Below, in pieces: positions 16,586-24,729 of a stretch of DNA of 51,180 bases; the first letter of the stretch is position 1; each line of letters begins with the position of its first letter. The stretch spans positions 1 to 51,180 of the forward strand of contig NZ_QFZK01000023.1 of NCBI RefSeq assembly GCF_003415675.1, given 5' to 3'. The stretch is from Rhodoferax lacus. GTDB taxonomy: Bacteria; Pseudomonadota; Gammaproteobacteria; Burkholderiales; Burkholderiaceae_C. The notes under the pieces are model-generated. The model had not been told where the DNA came from and did no database searches. It saw only the letters and a program-made list of their open reading frames with translations. The translations under genes were made by a program, and so were the position numbers.

Positions 16586-19465
16586 TCAATGCACTTTGAC
16601 CAGCACACGGCTATAGGCATCCATCACATACAGGTTGGTGCCATCGGATACCAAACTGAGCGCGCGGTAGAACCGCAGATTGCGATTGGGGGTTGCGGCG
16701 GTGCTGGGGGCCGTATTGTTGTCGATCAGATACGAAAAACTGGGGTTGTACGGAGGGGGGAGGTGCAGGGTGCCACCGGGGTTGTTGGTCCAGTCGTTTT
16801 CCAGAGTGCCCACCAGCGTGCTCACCACGCCAGTGGCCAGGTTCATTTGCTGCAATGACTGCCGTCCCCTGTTGGGGTCGCCCGCCATAAAGTACAGGTT
16901 GGTACCATCGGTCGTCAGGCCGTACATGTAGCCTGCCAGACTCATCAGGTTCGGTTTTTGCGTGCTGCCCGGTGCCGGATAGGTAAACGTGCAAGCTCTA
17001 CACTGGCTATCCGTTAATAGTCCGGCAATGGTGGTGACCGTATTGGTGGCAAGGTCCACTGCGCGGATGGTGTTACCGATTAGGTCACTCACATACATGG
17101 TAGTGCCCGCTTGGTTGATTACAAAGTTTGCGGGTTGGAGGAATCCGGCAGCGGTACCTATCCCATCAACATCCATGGTATTCGTGGTGTTACCCAGAGG
17201 GACGCTTACCGCACCCGTGGCAATGTTGACCTTGCTGATGACGTTCGTGTCACCACCCGTGTACAGCGTGGTGCCATCGGGGGTGATGGCCAGCCCCTTT
17301 GGGAAGTACGTATTGCCAGCAGTAATGGTCGCTATGGTGGTCACCGCATAGGGTGGGCTGAGCGATATTTTGCGGATGGAATGGTTGTTGGAATCGGCCA
17401 GGTACAGGTTGGCCCCATCGGTGGTCAAACCATTGGCGCTTCCGCCAAAGACGGCGTTCAGGCCGATTGGCGCATCCACCGCAGCGTTGCCGGATGTCAG
17501 ACTGCCGGCAATGGTGGTTGTCGCATACGGTGGGGTGAGCGACACTTTGCGGATGACCGACACCCCGACAGTGCTCTGGAATTCGACTATATAAACATAG
17601 GCACCATCGGTGGTGGAGCCATATGCGATGTCAAACGCCGCATTCACCCCCACCGCGTTGTCACACGGTGCGGTGCAGGTCCCACCCCCGGCCATGGTGG
17701 TGACAAGCACGCCCGGCACGGCATTGGGTGTGCCCGCGCCCGACAGGGCCGGGGTCAGTGGCACGGCAGTGTTGGGTGTACCGCCCACACCCAGGCAGGT
17801 GATGGCCACACTGGTGATATTGGTGGTGACGTTGCTGCCCGTGCCGTTGACACCGCAGACCTGGGCAAGTGGCTGGGTTGCCACGGTGATGTTGTAGCCG
17901 CTGCCCGTGGCCACAGGGACTGGCATGCTGAAGCTGCCATTGGCGCTGAGTGTGATGGAGTTGGCGGTGTCGCCATTGTTCACCACGGTCAGGCTTTTGC
18001 CACTGAGCAGGCCCGTGACCGTGCCGCCTATGCTAAAGCTGCCAGAGGCAGTCGTGGCGCAGACCACGCTGACGTTGGTGACGTTGGTAGCCATGTAGGC
18101 CAGGGTGCCGTTGCTGACGGTGCAGGTCTGGCCTGTGGGTTGGGCGGCCACGCTGACGTTGTAGCTGCCACCCAGGGCCACGGGCACGCCCAAGGTGAAG
18201 CCGCCGTTGGACGTGACAGCCAGGGCGCTGGCCGGGTCGCCGTTGTTGATCAGGGTGAGCGTGCCGCCAGTGAGTCCGGCAATGCTGCCCCCGACGTTGA
18301 AGCTGGTGGTGCCGTTGCCGCCTCCGCCGTTTACGCCGCCGGTGCCAGCGCCCCCGCCCGTGAGCCCGGGGGTGATGGTGGTGCCGGTGCTGGGAACGCA
18401 AACGACGTTGATGGTGCTGATGTTGGCCACCACGCCGGCCCCGGTGGCGTTGGCCACCGAGCAGAACTGGCCGCTGGGCTGGCCACTGACGGTGACGGCG
18501 TAGTTGCTGCCTGCTGCCACAGGCAGGCCAAAGGTAAAGCCGCCGTTGGCCGTGACGGCCAGGGCATGGGCCACATCCCCATTGTTGACCAGGGCAACGG
18601 TGCCACTCAGGCCGGTGATGGTGCCGCCGATGTTGAAGGTGGTGGTCCCATTGCCGCCGCCGCCCGTTACGCCACCCGTGCCCGCACTGCCGCCGGAGCT
18701 GCCCGCACCGATGGTGGTGCCGGAGCTTGCCACGCATTGGATGTTGACATTGCTGATGTTGGCCGCACCCATTGCGCCATTGCCGTTGCTGATGGTGCAG
18801 AACTGGCCAGCGGGCGTGCTGCCGATGGTGACAGCGTAGCTGCTGCCCACGACCACGGGCAGACCCAAGGTGTAACCGCCGTTGGATGTAGCAGTGAGGG
18901 CGTGGGCTGCATCACCGTTGTTGACGAGGGTGATGGAGCCGACCAGGCCACTGATCACACCCCCCACATTGAAGGTGGTGGTTCCGTTGCCATTGCCACC
19001 AGCGCCGCCCGTGCCAGGGCCGCCGGGGGCGCTGGGGTTGGTGCTGCCACCCGAGCTGCCGCCACCTGTGGTGGTACCAGCGCTGGCTACGCATTGGACG
19101 TTGACTTTGCTGACGGTGGCTGTGACACCCATCCCGGCGCCGTTGCTGACCGAGCAGAACTGGCCGCTGGGCTGTCTGCTGATGGTGACAGCGTAGCTGC
19201 TGCCCGCAGCGACAGGGCTGGACAGCGTGTAGCTGCCGTTGGTTGTGACAGTAAAGGTGGTGTCGGGGTCGCCGTTGTTGATGAGGCTAAGCCGGGTACC
19301 TGTGGCCAAGCCTGTGATGGTGCCGCCAATTTTGAAGGTGGCAGCATCACTACTTTCACCATCACCGCAGGCGCTGAGCAGGCCAAGGCACAGGGTGATC
19401 AGGCTGGTGGATACGAGGCGGGCTGTGGTGAGACCACTGTGCTGGTACAGGATTGGTTTTTTCAT
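16586..19465 (-). CDS. Repeat lipoprotein with 5 two-cysteine modules and NHL-like propeller
   Basis: A 959-residue secreted lipoprotein. The signal peptide ends in a perfect lipobox LSAC (lipidated Cys33). Five modules follow (about residues 44-560), each starting F(N/K/S)(V/I)GG.I.GL, then LVNNGD, NGG(Y/F)T, YAVT, GQFCSVSN and ending NVQCV. Each has two cysteines that could form a disulfide, and most are separated by Gly/Ser/Thr linkers. The C-terminal about 350 residues carry repeated TTDGANLYLADSNNHSIRKI-like blades of an NHL-type beta-propeller. I cannot assign a function; such proteins are seen on surfaces of Burkholderiales. It is nearly identical in its ends and 5' leader to the next upstream gene, so it arose by tandem duplication. 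Confidence 0.85.
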   Translation of the reverse strand: MKKPILYQHSGLTTARLVSTSLITLCLGLLSACGDGESSDAATFKIGGTITGLATGTRLSLINNGDPDTTFTVTTNGSYTLSSPVAAGSSYAVTISRQPSGQFCSVSNGAGMGVTATVSKVNVQCVASAGTTTGGGSSGGSTNPSAPGGPGTGGAGGNGNGTTTFNVGGVISGLVGSITLVNNGDAAHALTATSNGGYTLGLPVVVGSSYAVTIGSTPAGQFCTISNGNGAMGAANISNVNIQCVASSGTTIGAGSSGGSAGTGGVTGGGGNGTTTFNIGGTITGLSGTVALVNNGDVAHALAVTANGGFTFGLPVAAGSNYAVTVSGQPSGQFCSVANATGAGVVANISTINVVCVPSTGTTITPGLTGGGAGTGGVNGGGGNGTTSFNVGGSIAGLTGGTLTLINNGDPASALAVTSNGGFTLGVPVALGGSYNVSVAAQPTGQTCTVSNGTLAYMATNVTNVSVVCATTASGSFSIGGTVTGLLSGKSLTVVNNGDTANSITLSANGSFSMPVPVATGSGYNITVATQPLAQVCGVNGTGSNVTTNITSVAITCLGVGGTPNTAVPLTPALSGAGTPNAVPGVLVTTMAGGGTCTAPCDNAVGVNAAFDIAYGSTTDGAYVYIVEFQSTVGVSVIRKVSLTPPYATTTIAGSLTSGNAAVDAPIGLNAVFGGSANGLTTDGANLYLADSNNHSIRKISLSPPYAVTTIATITAGNTYFPKGLAITPDGTTLYTGGDTNVISKVNIATGAVSVPLGNTTNTMDVDGIGTAAGFLQPANFVINQAGTTMYVSDLIGNTIRAVDLATNTVTTIAGLLTDSQCRACTFTYPAPGSTQKPNLMSLAGYMYGLTTDGTNLYFMAGDPNRGRQSLQQMNLATGVVSTLVGTLENDWTNNPGGTLHLPPPYNPSFSYLIDNNTAPSTAATPNRNLRFYRALSLVSDGTNLYVMDAYSRVLVKVH
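17789..19336 (-). repeat. Array of 5 coding repeats in the shorter lipoprotein
   Basis: Five copies of an approximately 255-330-base unit encode the FNVGG..GL to NVQCV module with Gly-rich linkers. Modules 2-5 correspond in order and sequence to modules 2, 5, 6 and 7 of the paralogue at 19562-23080; modules 3 and 4 of that paralogue have no counterpart here. Boundaries are approximate. Confidence 0.8.
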
Positions 19466-19487
19466 GCTGCTCCCTCTGAGGCCTATT

Positions 19488-19510
19488 CAAAAACTCGCAA
19501 AAAGTTTTTG
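19488..19510. other. Inverted repeat in the leader of the 5-repeat lipoprotein gene
   Basis: CAAAAACT (19488-19495) and AGTTTTTG (19503-19510) form a perfect 8-bp stem with a 7-base loop, between the promoter-like element and the ATG. The corresponding place upstream of the paralogue (about 23103-23126) keeps the left arm, but the right arm has two changes, so the fold is weaker there. Function unknown. Confidence 0.4.
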
Positions 19511-19525
19511 CAGAATTTGAGGGGC

Positions 19526-19554
19526 ATTTCACATGGATGGAATTTATTGGACAA
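19526..19554 (-). promoter_or_regulatory. Promoter-like element, copy 2 (upstream of the 5-repeat lipoprotein)
   Basis: On the minus strand TTGTCC (19549-19554), a 17-base spacer and TGAAAT (19526-19531) match the element before the TpsB gene and the 7-repeat paralogue. The predicted transcription start is about 55 bases before the ATG at 19465, and the ribosome site GAGGGAG lies just upstream of the start codon. Confidence 0.5.
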
Positions 19555-19561
19555 GCATTCG

Positions 19562-22500
19562 TCAATGCACTTTGACCAGCACGCCGCTACTTGAATCCAG
19601 CACATACAGGTTGGTGCCATCCGATACCAAACTGAGTGCAAAGCTAAACCGCAGGTTGGCATTGGGGGTTACGGTCGTGCTGGGTGCGCTGGTGTTGTTG
19701 ATCAACACAGAGGCGTTGGAAGTGCCCACCAGCGTGGTCACCAAACCAGTGGCCAGGTTCATTTGCTGCAACGACTGGAACCCATTGTTGGGGTCGCCCG
19801 CCATGAAGTACAGGTTGCTGCCATCGGTCGTCAATCCCATCATGCTGCCTGCCAAATGCACCGGGGTCGGTTTTTGCAAGCTGCCCGGTGCCGGATAGGT
19901 AAACACGTTTCCTACAGCATCAGTCAAATCTCCGGCAATGGTGGTGACTGCATTGGTGGCAAGGTCGACGGCACGGATGGTCACACCATAGTAGCCAATC
20001 ACATACAGGGTGGTACCCGCTTGGTTGATTACCAAGTTGAGGGGTTGGTAGAACCCGGCAGCGGTGCCCACCCCGTCAACATCGGAGTTGATGCCGTTGC
20101 CCAGAGGCACACTCACCGCACCCGTGGCAATGTTGACCCGGCTGATCTTGCCATTGTCACCACCCGTGTACAGCGTGCTGCCATCGGGGCTGATGGCCAA
20201 GCCCCATGGGCCGTAAGTTCCACCATCAATGCTTGCTAAAGTGGTCACCGCATACGGTGGGCTCAAGGATATTTTGCGGATCGAATGGCTCAGGGAATCG
20301 GCCATGTACAGATTGGCCCCATCGGAGGTCAGACCATTCCAGCACGGGCCAAGGACGGCGTTCAGGCCAATGGGCGCATCCACCGCAGTGGTGCCAGATG
20401 GATTGCCGGCAATGGTGGTTACCGCATACGGCGGTGTTAGCGACACTCTGCGGATGACCAAGGGACCGGCAACGTAGTCGATCGCATCGGCGATGTAAAC
20501 ATAGTTGCCATCGGTGGTGGCAGCTTCTGCGCCTATGAATGCCGCATTCACCCCCACCGCGTTATCACACGGTGCGGTACAGGTGCCGCCCCCGGCCATG
20601 GTGGTCACAAGCACGCCCGGCACGGCATTGGGTGTGCCCGCACCTGACAGGGCCGGGGTCAGTGGCACCGGGGCGATGGCCATACCGCCCGCACCCAGGC
20701 AGGTGATGGCAACACTGGTGATGTTGGCAGTGACGTTGCTGCCCGTGCCTTTGACACCGCAGACCTGGGCCGCAGGTTGGGCTGCCACCGTGATGTTGTA
20801 GCCGCTGCCCGCTGCCACAGGGACTGGCATGGTGAAGCTGCCATTGGCGCTGAGGGTGATGGGGTTGGCGGTGTCGCCATTGTTTACTACGGTCAGGCTT
20901 TTGCCACTGAGCAGGCCCGTGACCGTGCCACCTATGCTAAAGCTGCCAGAGGCAGTCGTGGCGCAGACCACGCTGACGTTGGTGACGTTGGCAGCCATGT
21001 AGGCCAGGGTGCCGTTGCTGACGGTGCAGGTCTGGCCTGTGGGTTGGGCGGCCACGCTGACGTTATAGCTACCACCCAGGGCCACGGGCACGCCCAAGGT
21101 GAAGCCGCCGTTGGACGTGACAGCCAGGGCGCTGGCGCTGTTGCCGTTGTTGATCAGGGTGAGCGTGCCGCCACTGAGTCCGGCAATGCTGCCCCCGACG
21201 TTGAAGGTGGTGCTGCCGTTGCCGCCTCCGCCTGTTACACCGCCGGTGCCAGTGCCCCCGCCCGCAAGTCCGGGGGTGGTGGTGGTGCCGTTGCTGGCAA
21301 CGCAGACGACGTTGATGGCGCTGATGTTGGCCACCACACCGGCTCCGGTGGCGTTGGCCACCGAGCAGAACTGGCCGCTGGGCTGGCTGCTGACGGTAAC
21401 GGCGTAATTGCTGCCTGCTGCCACAGGCAGGCCAAAGGTAAAGCCGCCGTTGGCCGTGACGGCCAGGGCATGGGCCACATCCCCATTGTTGACCAGGGCA
21501 ACGGTACCACTCAGGCCGGTGATGGTGCCGCCGACGTTGAAGGTGGTGGTGCCGTTGCCACCGCCGCCCGTTACGCCGCCCGTGCCCGCACTGCCGCCGG
21601 AGCTGCCCGCACCGATGGTGGTGCCGTTGCTGGCCACGCATTGGATGTTGACGTTGCTGACGTTGGCCCCGACCACGCCTGCTGCGTTGCTGACCGAGCA
21701 GAACTGGCCGCTGGGCTGTCTGCTGACAGTGACTGCGTAGCTGCTGCCAGCCACCACCGGCACACCCAAGGTGTAGCCGCCGTTGGCCGTGGTCGTAAGC
21801 GCAGTGGCGGGGTCGCCGTTGTCAATCAGGGTGATGGTGCCGCTAAGGCCACTGATAACACCCCCCACATTGAAGGTGGTGCTGCCGTTGCCATTGCCAC
21901 CAGAACCGCCCGTGCCGGGTCCACCAGACACCGTGGGGTCGGTACCGCCACCCGAGCTGCCGCCACCGGTGGTGGTGCCGGCGCTGGCTGTGCATTTGAT
22001 GTTGACGTTGCTGATGTTGGCCGTACCCATTACGCCAATGCCGTTGCTGACCGAGCAGAACTGGCCCGCGGGCATGCTGCCGATGGTGACAGCGTAGCCG
22101 CTGCCCACGACCAGAGGCACACCCAAGGTGTAGCCGCCGTTTGATGTGGCAGTGAGGGTGTGGGCTACATCGCCGTTGTTGATGAGGGTGATGGAGCCGC
22201 CAAGGCCACTGATAACACCACCCACATTGAAGGTGGTGCTGCCGTTGCCATTGCCACCAGCGCCGCCGGTGCCGGGGCCACCGGGAACCGTGGGGTCGGT
22301 GCCGCCACCGGAGGTGCCTCCACCGATGGTGGTGCCGGAGCTGGCTATGCATGTGATGTTGACATTGCTGACATTGGCCGCACCCATTGCGCCACTGCCG
22401 TTGCTGACGGTGCAGAACTGGCCAGCGGGCATGCTGCCGATGGTGACAGCGTAGCCGCTGCCCACGACCACGGGCAGACCCAAGGTGTAGCCGCCGTTGG

Positions 22501-23080
22501 AGGTGGCAGTGAGGGCGTGGGCTGCATCGCCGTTGTTGATGAGTGTGATGGAGCCGACCAGGCCGCTGATCACACCGCCTACATTGAAGGTGGTGGTGCC
22601 GTTGCCATTGCCACCAGCGCCGCCCGTGCCAGGGCCGCCGGGGGCGCTGGGGTTGGTGCTGCCACCCGAGCTGCCGCTACCTGTGGTGGTGCCAGTGCTG
22701 GCGACGCATTGGACGTTGACTTTGCTGACGTTGGCTGTAACACCCGCCCCGGCACCGTTGCTGACCGAGCAGAACTGGCCCGAAGGCATGCGGCTGATGG
22801 TGACTGCGTAGCTACTGCCCGCTGCTACGGGGCTGGACAGGGTGTAGCTGCCGTTGGCTGTGACAGTAAAGGCGGAGTCGGGGTCGCCGTTGTTGATGAG
22901 GCCAAGCCGGGTACCTGCGGCCAAGCCTGTGATGGTGCCGCCAACGTTGAAGGTGGCAGCATTCCCACTGTCATCCTCACCGCAGGCGCTGAGCAGGCCA
23001 AGGCACAGGGTGATCAGGCTGGTGCATACGAGGCGGGCTGTGGTGAGACCACCGAACTGGCACTGGACTGGTTTTTTCAT
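19562..23080 (-). CDS. Repeat lipoprotein with 7 two-cysteine modules and NHL-like propeller
   Basis: A 1172-residue paralogue of the gene at 16586-19465. It has the same lipoprotein signal peptide with lipobox LSAC (Cys33) and the same C-terminal propeller ending LVKVH. Seven modules are present (about residues 44-795), starting FNVGGTITGL, FNVGGVISGL (three in a row), FNVGGTITGL, FNVGGSIAGL and FSIGGTVTGL. Linkers are Gly/Ser/Thr-rich with PGGPGTGG(A/S)GGNGNG. Each module keeps the GQFC and C-terminal Cys pair, except the last, which has QVCGV. It is predicted to be anchored in the outer membrane and possibly surface exposed. Function not recognised. It is the first gene of a same-strand set of three ending with the TpsB-type transporter. 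Confidence 0.85.
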   Translation of the reverse strand: MKKPVQCQFGGLTTARLVCTSLITLCLGLLSACGEDDSGNAATFNVGGTITGLAAGTRLGLINNGDPDSAFTVTANGSYTLSSPVAAGSSYAVTISRMPSGQFCSVSNGAGAGVTANVSKVNVQCVASTGTTTGSGSSGGSTNPSAPGGPGTGGAGGNGNGTTTFNVGGVISGLVGSITLINNGDAAHALTATSNGGYTLGLPVVVGSGYAVTIGSMPAGQFCTVSNGSGAMGAANVSNVNITCIASSGTTIGGGTSGGGTDPTVPGGPGTGGAGGNGNGSTTFNVGGVISGLGGSITLINNGDVAHTLTATSNGGYTLGVPLVVGSGYAVTIGSMPAGQFCSVSNGIGVMGTANISNVNIKCTASAGTTTGGGSSGGGTDPTVSGGPGTGGSGGNGNGSTTFNVGGVISGLSGTITLIDNGDPATALTTTANGGYTLGVPVVAGSSYAVTVSRQPSGQFCSVSNAAGVVGANVSNVNIQCVASNGTTIGAGSSGGSAGTGGVTGGGGNGTTTFNVGGTITGLSGTVALVNNGDVAHALAVTANGGFTFGLPVAAGSNYAVTVSSQPSGQFCSVANATGAGVVANISAINVVCVASNGTTTTPGLAGGGTGTGGVTGGGGNGSTTFNVGGSIAGLSGGTLTLINNGNSASALAVTSNGGFTLGVPVALGGSYNVSVAAQPTGQTCTVSNGTLAYMAANVTNVSVVCATTASGSFSIGGTVTGLLSGKSLTVVNNGDTANPITLSANGSFTMPVPVAAGSGYNITVAAQPAAQVCGVKGTGSNVTANITSVAITCLGAGGMAIAPVPLTPALSGAGTPNAVPGVLVTTMAGGGTCTAPCDNAVGVNAAFIGAEAATTDGNYVYIADAIDYVAGPLVIRRVSLTPPYAVTTIAGNPSGTTAVDAPIGLNAVLGPCWNGLTSDGANLYMADSLSHSIRKISLSPPYAVTTLASIDGGTYGPWGLAISPDGSTLYTGGDNGKISRVNIATGAVSVPLGNGINSDVDGVGTAAGFYQPLNLVINQAGTTLYVIGYYGVTIRAVDLATNAVTTIAGDLTDAVGNVFTYPAPGSLQKPTPVHLAGSMMGLTTDGSNLYFMAGDPNNGFQSLQQMNLATGLVTTLVGTSNASVLINNTSAPSTTVTPNANLRFSFALSLVSDGTNLYVLDSSSGVLVKVH
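20693..22951 (-). repeat. Array of 7 coding repeats in the longer lipoprotein
   Basis: Seven tandem copies of an approximately 255-350-base unit. Copies 2, 3 and 4 are the most alike (all FNVGGVISGL), which suggests that the two extra modules relative to the 5-repeat paralogue came from recent unequal recombination. Boundaries are approximate. Confidence 0.8.
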
Positions 23081-23140
23081 GCTGCTCCCTCTGAGGCCTA
23101 TTCAAAAACTCGCAAAAAGTTCTTTCAGAATTTGTGGGGC

Positions 23141-23169
23141 ATTTCACTTGGAAAGATTTTTTTGGGCAA
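23141..23169 (-). promoter_or_regulatory. Promoter-like element, copy 3 (upstream of the 7-repeat lipoprotein)
   Basis: TTGCCC (23164-23169), a 17-base A/T-rich spacer and TGAAAT (23141-23146), read on the minus strand, repeat the element seen before the other two genes of this locus. The whole 60-base leader to the ATG at 23080 is almost identical to that of the paralogue at 19465. Confidence 0.5.
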
Positions 23170-23244
23170 GCAGCCGTCTGGATGGTTTGCGTCGGCGGTG
23201 AATCACCCGCAGGATTGGGTCAAAATAGGCCCAAGGAGCATCTT

Positions 23245-23811
23245 GTGGAAACAACACCCGAAGCCATTACCCGCACCCAGGACCGGCACAGCCACATCAG
23301 CATCCGGCTGCAGTTGCAGGACGGGGGCAGCTGGGAGTTCCTGGACGCCATTGGCTGGAACACGGTGGGCTTCAACTTCTACTTTGCCCGTGCGCTGGAG
23401 GGCCCGCAGCTTGAATTCAAGCGCGGGCTGTTTCACTTCACCGGCACACTGGCCTGGAGCGCTCCCAATTTTGATGACGAGGTGGTGCAGTCCGCCATCG
23501 TCAACGAGCTGGTCTACAAGCGCGCCAAGGATGTCAGCACCGATGCCAGCCTGAACGCCCGCCTGCTGCGGCTCATACGCGTGCCCGGCATGGTGGAGCA
23601 AAAGCGTCGCATACTGGCCTCGCTGGGCCTGGACATCGTGGACGCCAAGCTGGCCCAGTTGGTGGACAAGCGCAAGCAGGAGAGGCCGCTGTTCCACTAC
23701 GGTGTGCAGGTGCAGTCGGAGGTGTGGTCGGCGGTGGCGGAAAAGGCGCTGGACATGTCCTCCGCGGTGATTGCGCTGGAAGCCTGGTCCAAGTCCCTGC
23801 ACAAGAAGTAG
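23245..23811 (+). CDS. Conserved protein of unclear family, possibly PilZ-like
   Basis: A 188-residue soluble protein with a GTG start at 23245, chosen because AAGGAG lies 6 bases upstream; the frame is open to 23134 without useful sequence. The N-terminal half (about 10-95) is beta-rich (SHISIRLQLQDGGSWEFLD, GWNTVGFNFYF, LEFKRGLFHFTGTLAWS), with a layout like the small barrels of PilZ c-di-GMP receptors, but without a clear RxxxR. The C-terminal half is helical and charged. Divergent from the lipoprotein locus. A c-di-GMP receptor role would fit the cyclase and phosphodiesterase upstream but is only a suggestion. Confidence 0.6.
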   Translation: METTPEAITRTQDRHSHISIRLQLQDGGSWEFLDAIGWNTVGFNFYFARALEGPQLEFKRGLFHFTGTLAWSAPNFDDEVVQSAIVNELVYKRAKDVSTDASLNARLLRLIRVPGMVEQKRRILASLGLDIVDAKLAQLVDKRKQERPLFHYGVQVQSEVWSAVAEKALDMSSAVIALEAWSKSLHKK

Positions 23812-23856
23812 CCGCCCTGCGCGGCAATAATGGGCATCCTCCACGCGAAAGCCCTT

Positions 23857-24729
23857 ATGCCAACAGCCCAAACCTTGCCACCCCGCCTGCACGACCTGGG
23901 TGGCGGTTTTGTGGTGCGGCGCCTGCTGCCCTCCGCGCAGCGCCAGGCCGTGGGGCCGTTTGTGTTCTTCGACCACTTTGGCCCGGTGCAGGCCCAGCCC
24001 GGCGACAACCACGATGTGCGCCCGCATCCGCACATCGGCCTGTCCACCGTCACCTACCTGTTTGAAGGCGCGATGCTGCACCGCGACTCCACCGGTGCTG
24101 TGCAGCGCATGGAGCCGGGCCAGCTCAACTGGATGACTGCCGGCCGCGGCATCGTGCACTCCGAGCGCACACCGCCGGACCTGCGCGACCAGAAGCGCAC
24201 CTCCCACGGGCTGCAGCTTTGGATGGCCTTGCCAGAGAACCAGGAGGAGTGCGAACCGTCCTTCCACCACTTTGCAGCCGATGCCATCCCCAAGGTGGCA
24301 CTGGGAGGTGCGCACATCACCGTGATGGCGGGCACGGCCTTTGGCGTGCGCTCGCCGGTGCCTGCCAAGTCCCCCACCATTTACCTGGACATGGTGCTGC
24401 AAGCTGGTGCTGCGTTGACCATTCCCGCAGACTATTCCGAGCGCGCCCTGTATGCGCTGGACGCTGGTTGCACACTCGACGGCGTGGCGCTGCCGCAGCA
24501 CCAGATGCAGGTGTTGTCCGCTGGCAGCACGCCGCTGCTGCAGGCGCAAGGCATGGCCCGGGTGGTGCTGGTGGGCGGCGAGCCGCTGGGCCACCGTTTC
24601 ATCGTCTGGAACTTCGTCTCCAGCCGCAAGGAGCGCCTGCTGCAGGCCCGGGAAGATTGGATTGCACAGCGCTTTCCCGCCATTGCCGGCGAGACGGAGT
24701 TCATTCCCTTTCCTGAGGGCCGCGCATGA
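23857..24729 (+). CDS. Pirin family protein
   Basis: A 290-residue bicupin. The N-terminal cupin shows the pirin signatures FVFFDHFGPV, HPHIGLSTVTYLFEG and MTAGRGIVHSE, with the metal-binding His residues of HPHIG and the later His of IVHSE. Many pirins have quercetin dioxygenase activity; others act as redox or transcription cofactors. The second cupin (about 160-280) is less conserved, as usual. ATG 23857 (MPTAQTL) is favoured over the in-frame ATG 23830, though ribosome sites are weak for both. The stop codon overlaps the MFS gene start as ATGA, so the pair is probably co-translated. Confidence 0.88.
   Translation: MPTAQTLPPRLHDLGGGFVVRRLLPSAQRQAVGPFVFFDHFGPVQAQPGDNHDVRPHPHIGLSTVTYLFEGAMLHRDSTGAVQRMEPGQLNWMTAGRGIVHSERTPPDLRDQKRTSHGLQLWMALPENQEECEPSFHHFAADAIPKVALGGAHITVMAGTAFGVRSPVPAKSPTIYLDMVLQAGAALTIPADYSERALYALDAGCTLDGVALPQHQMQVLSAGSTPLLQAQGMARVVLVGGEPLGHRFIVWNFVSSRKERLLQAREDWIAQRFPAIAGETEFIPFPEGRA

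Noticed and set aside
17111..19594. Long plus-strand frames through the lipoprotein repeats (also 20777-22144 and 22160-23554).
   Set aside because: They look repetitive (DGAELA, AVGRDGQG) only because they read the repeated DNA in antisense. They cross gene ends and have no plausible start or fold.
17789..22951. Repeat arrays considered as CRISPR-like.
   Set aside because: The units are long (about 255-350 bases), in frame and protein coding, with no short identical repeats, unique spacers or cas genes.
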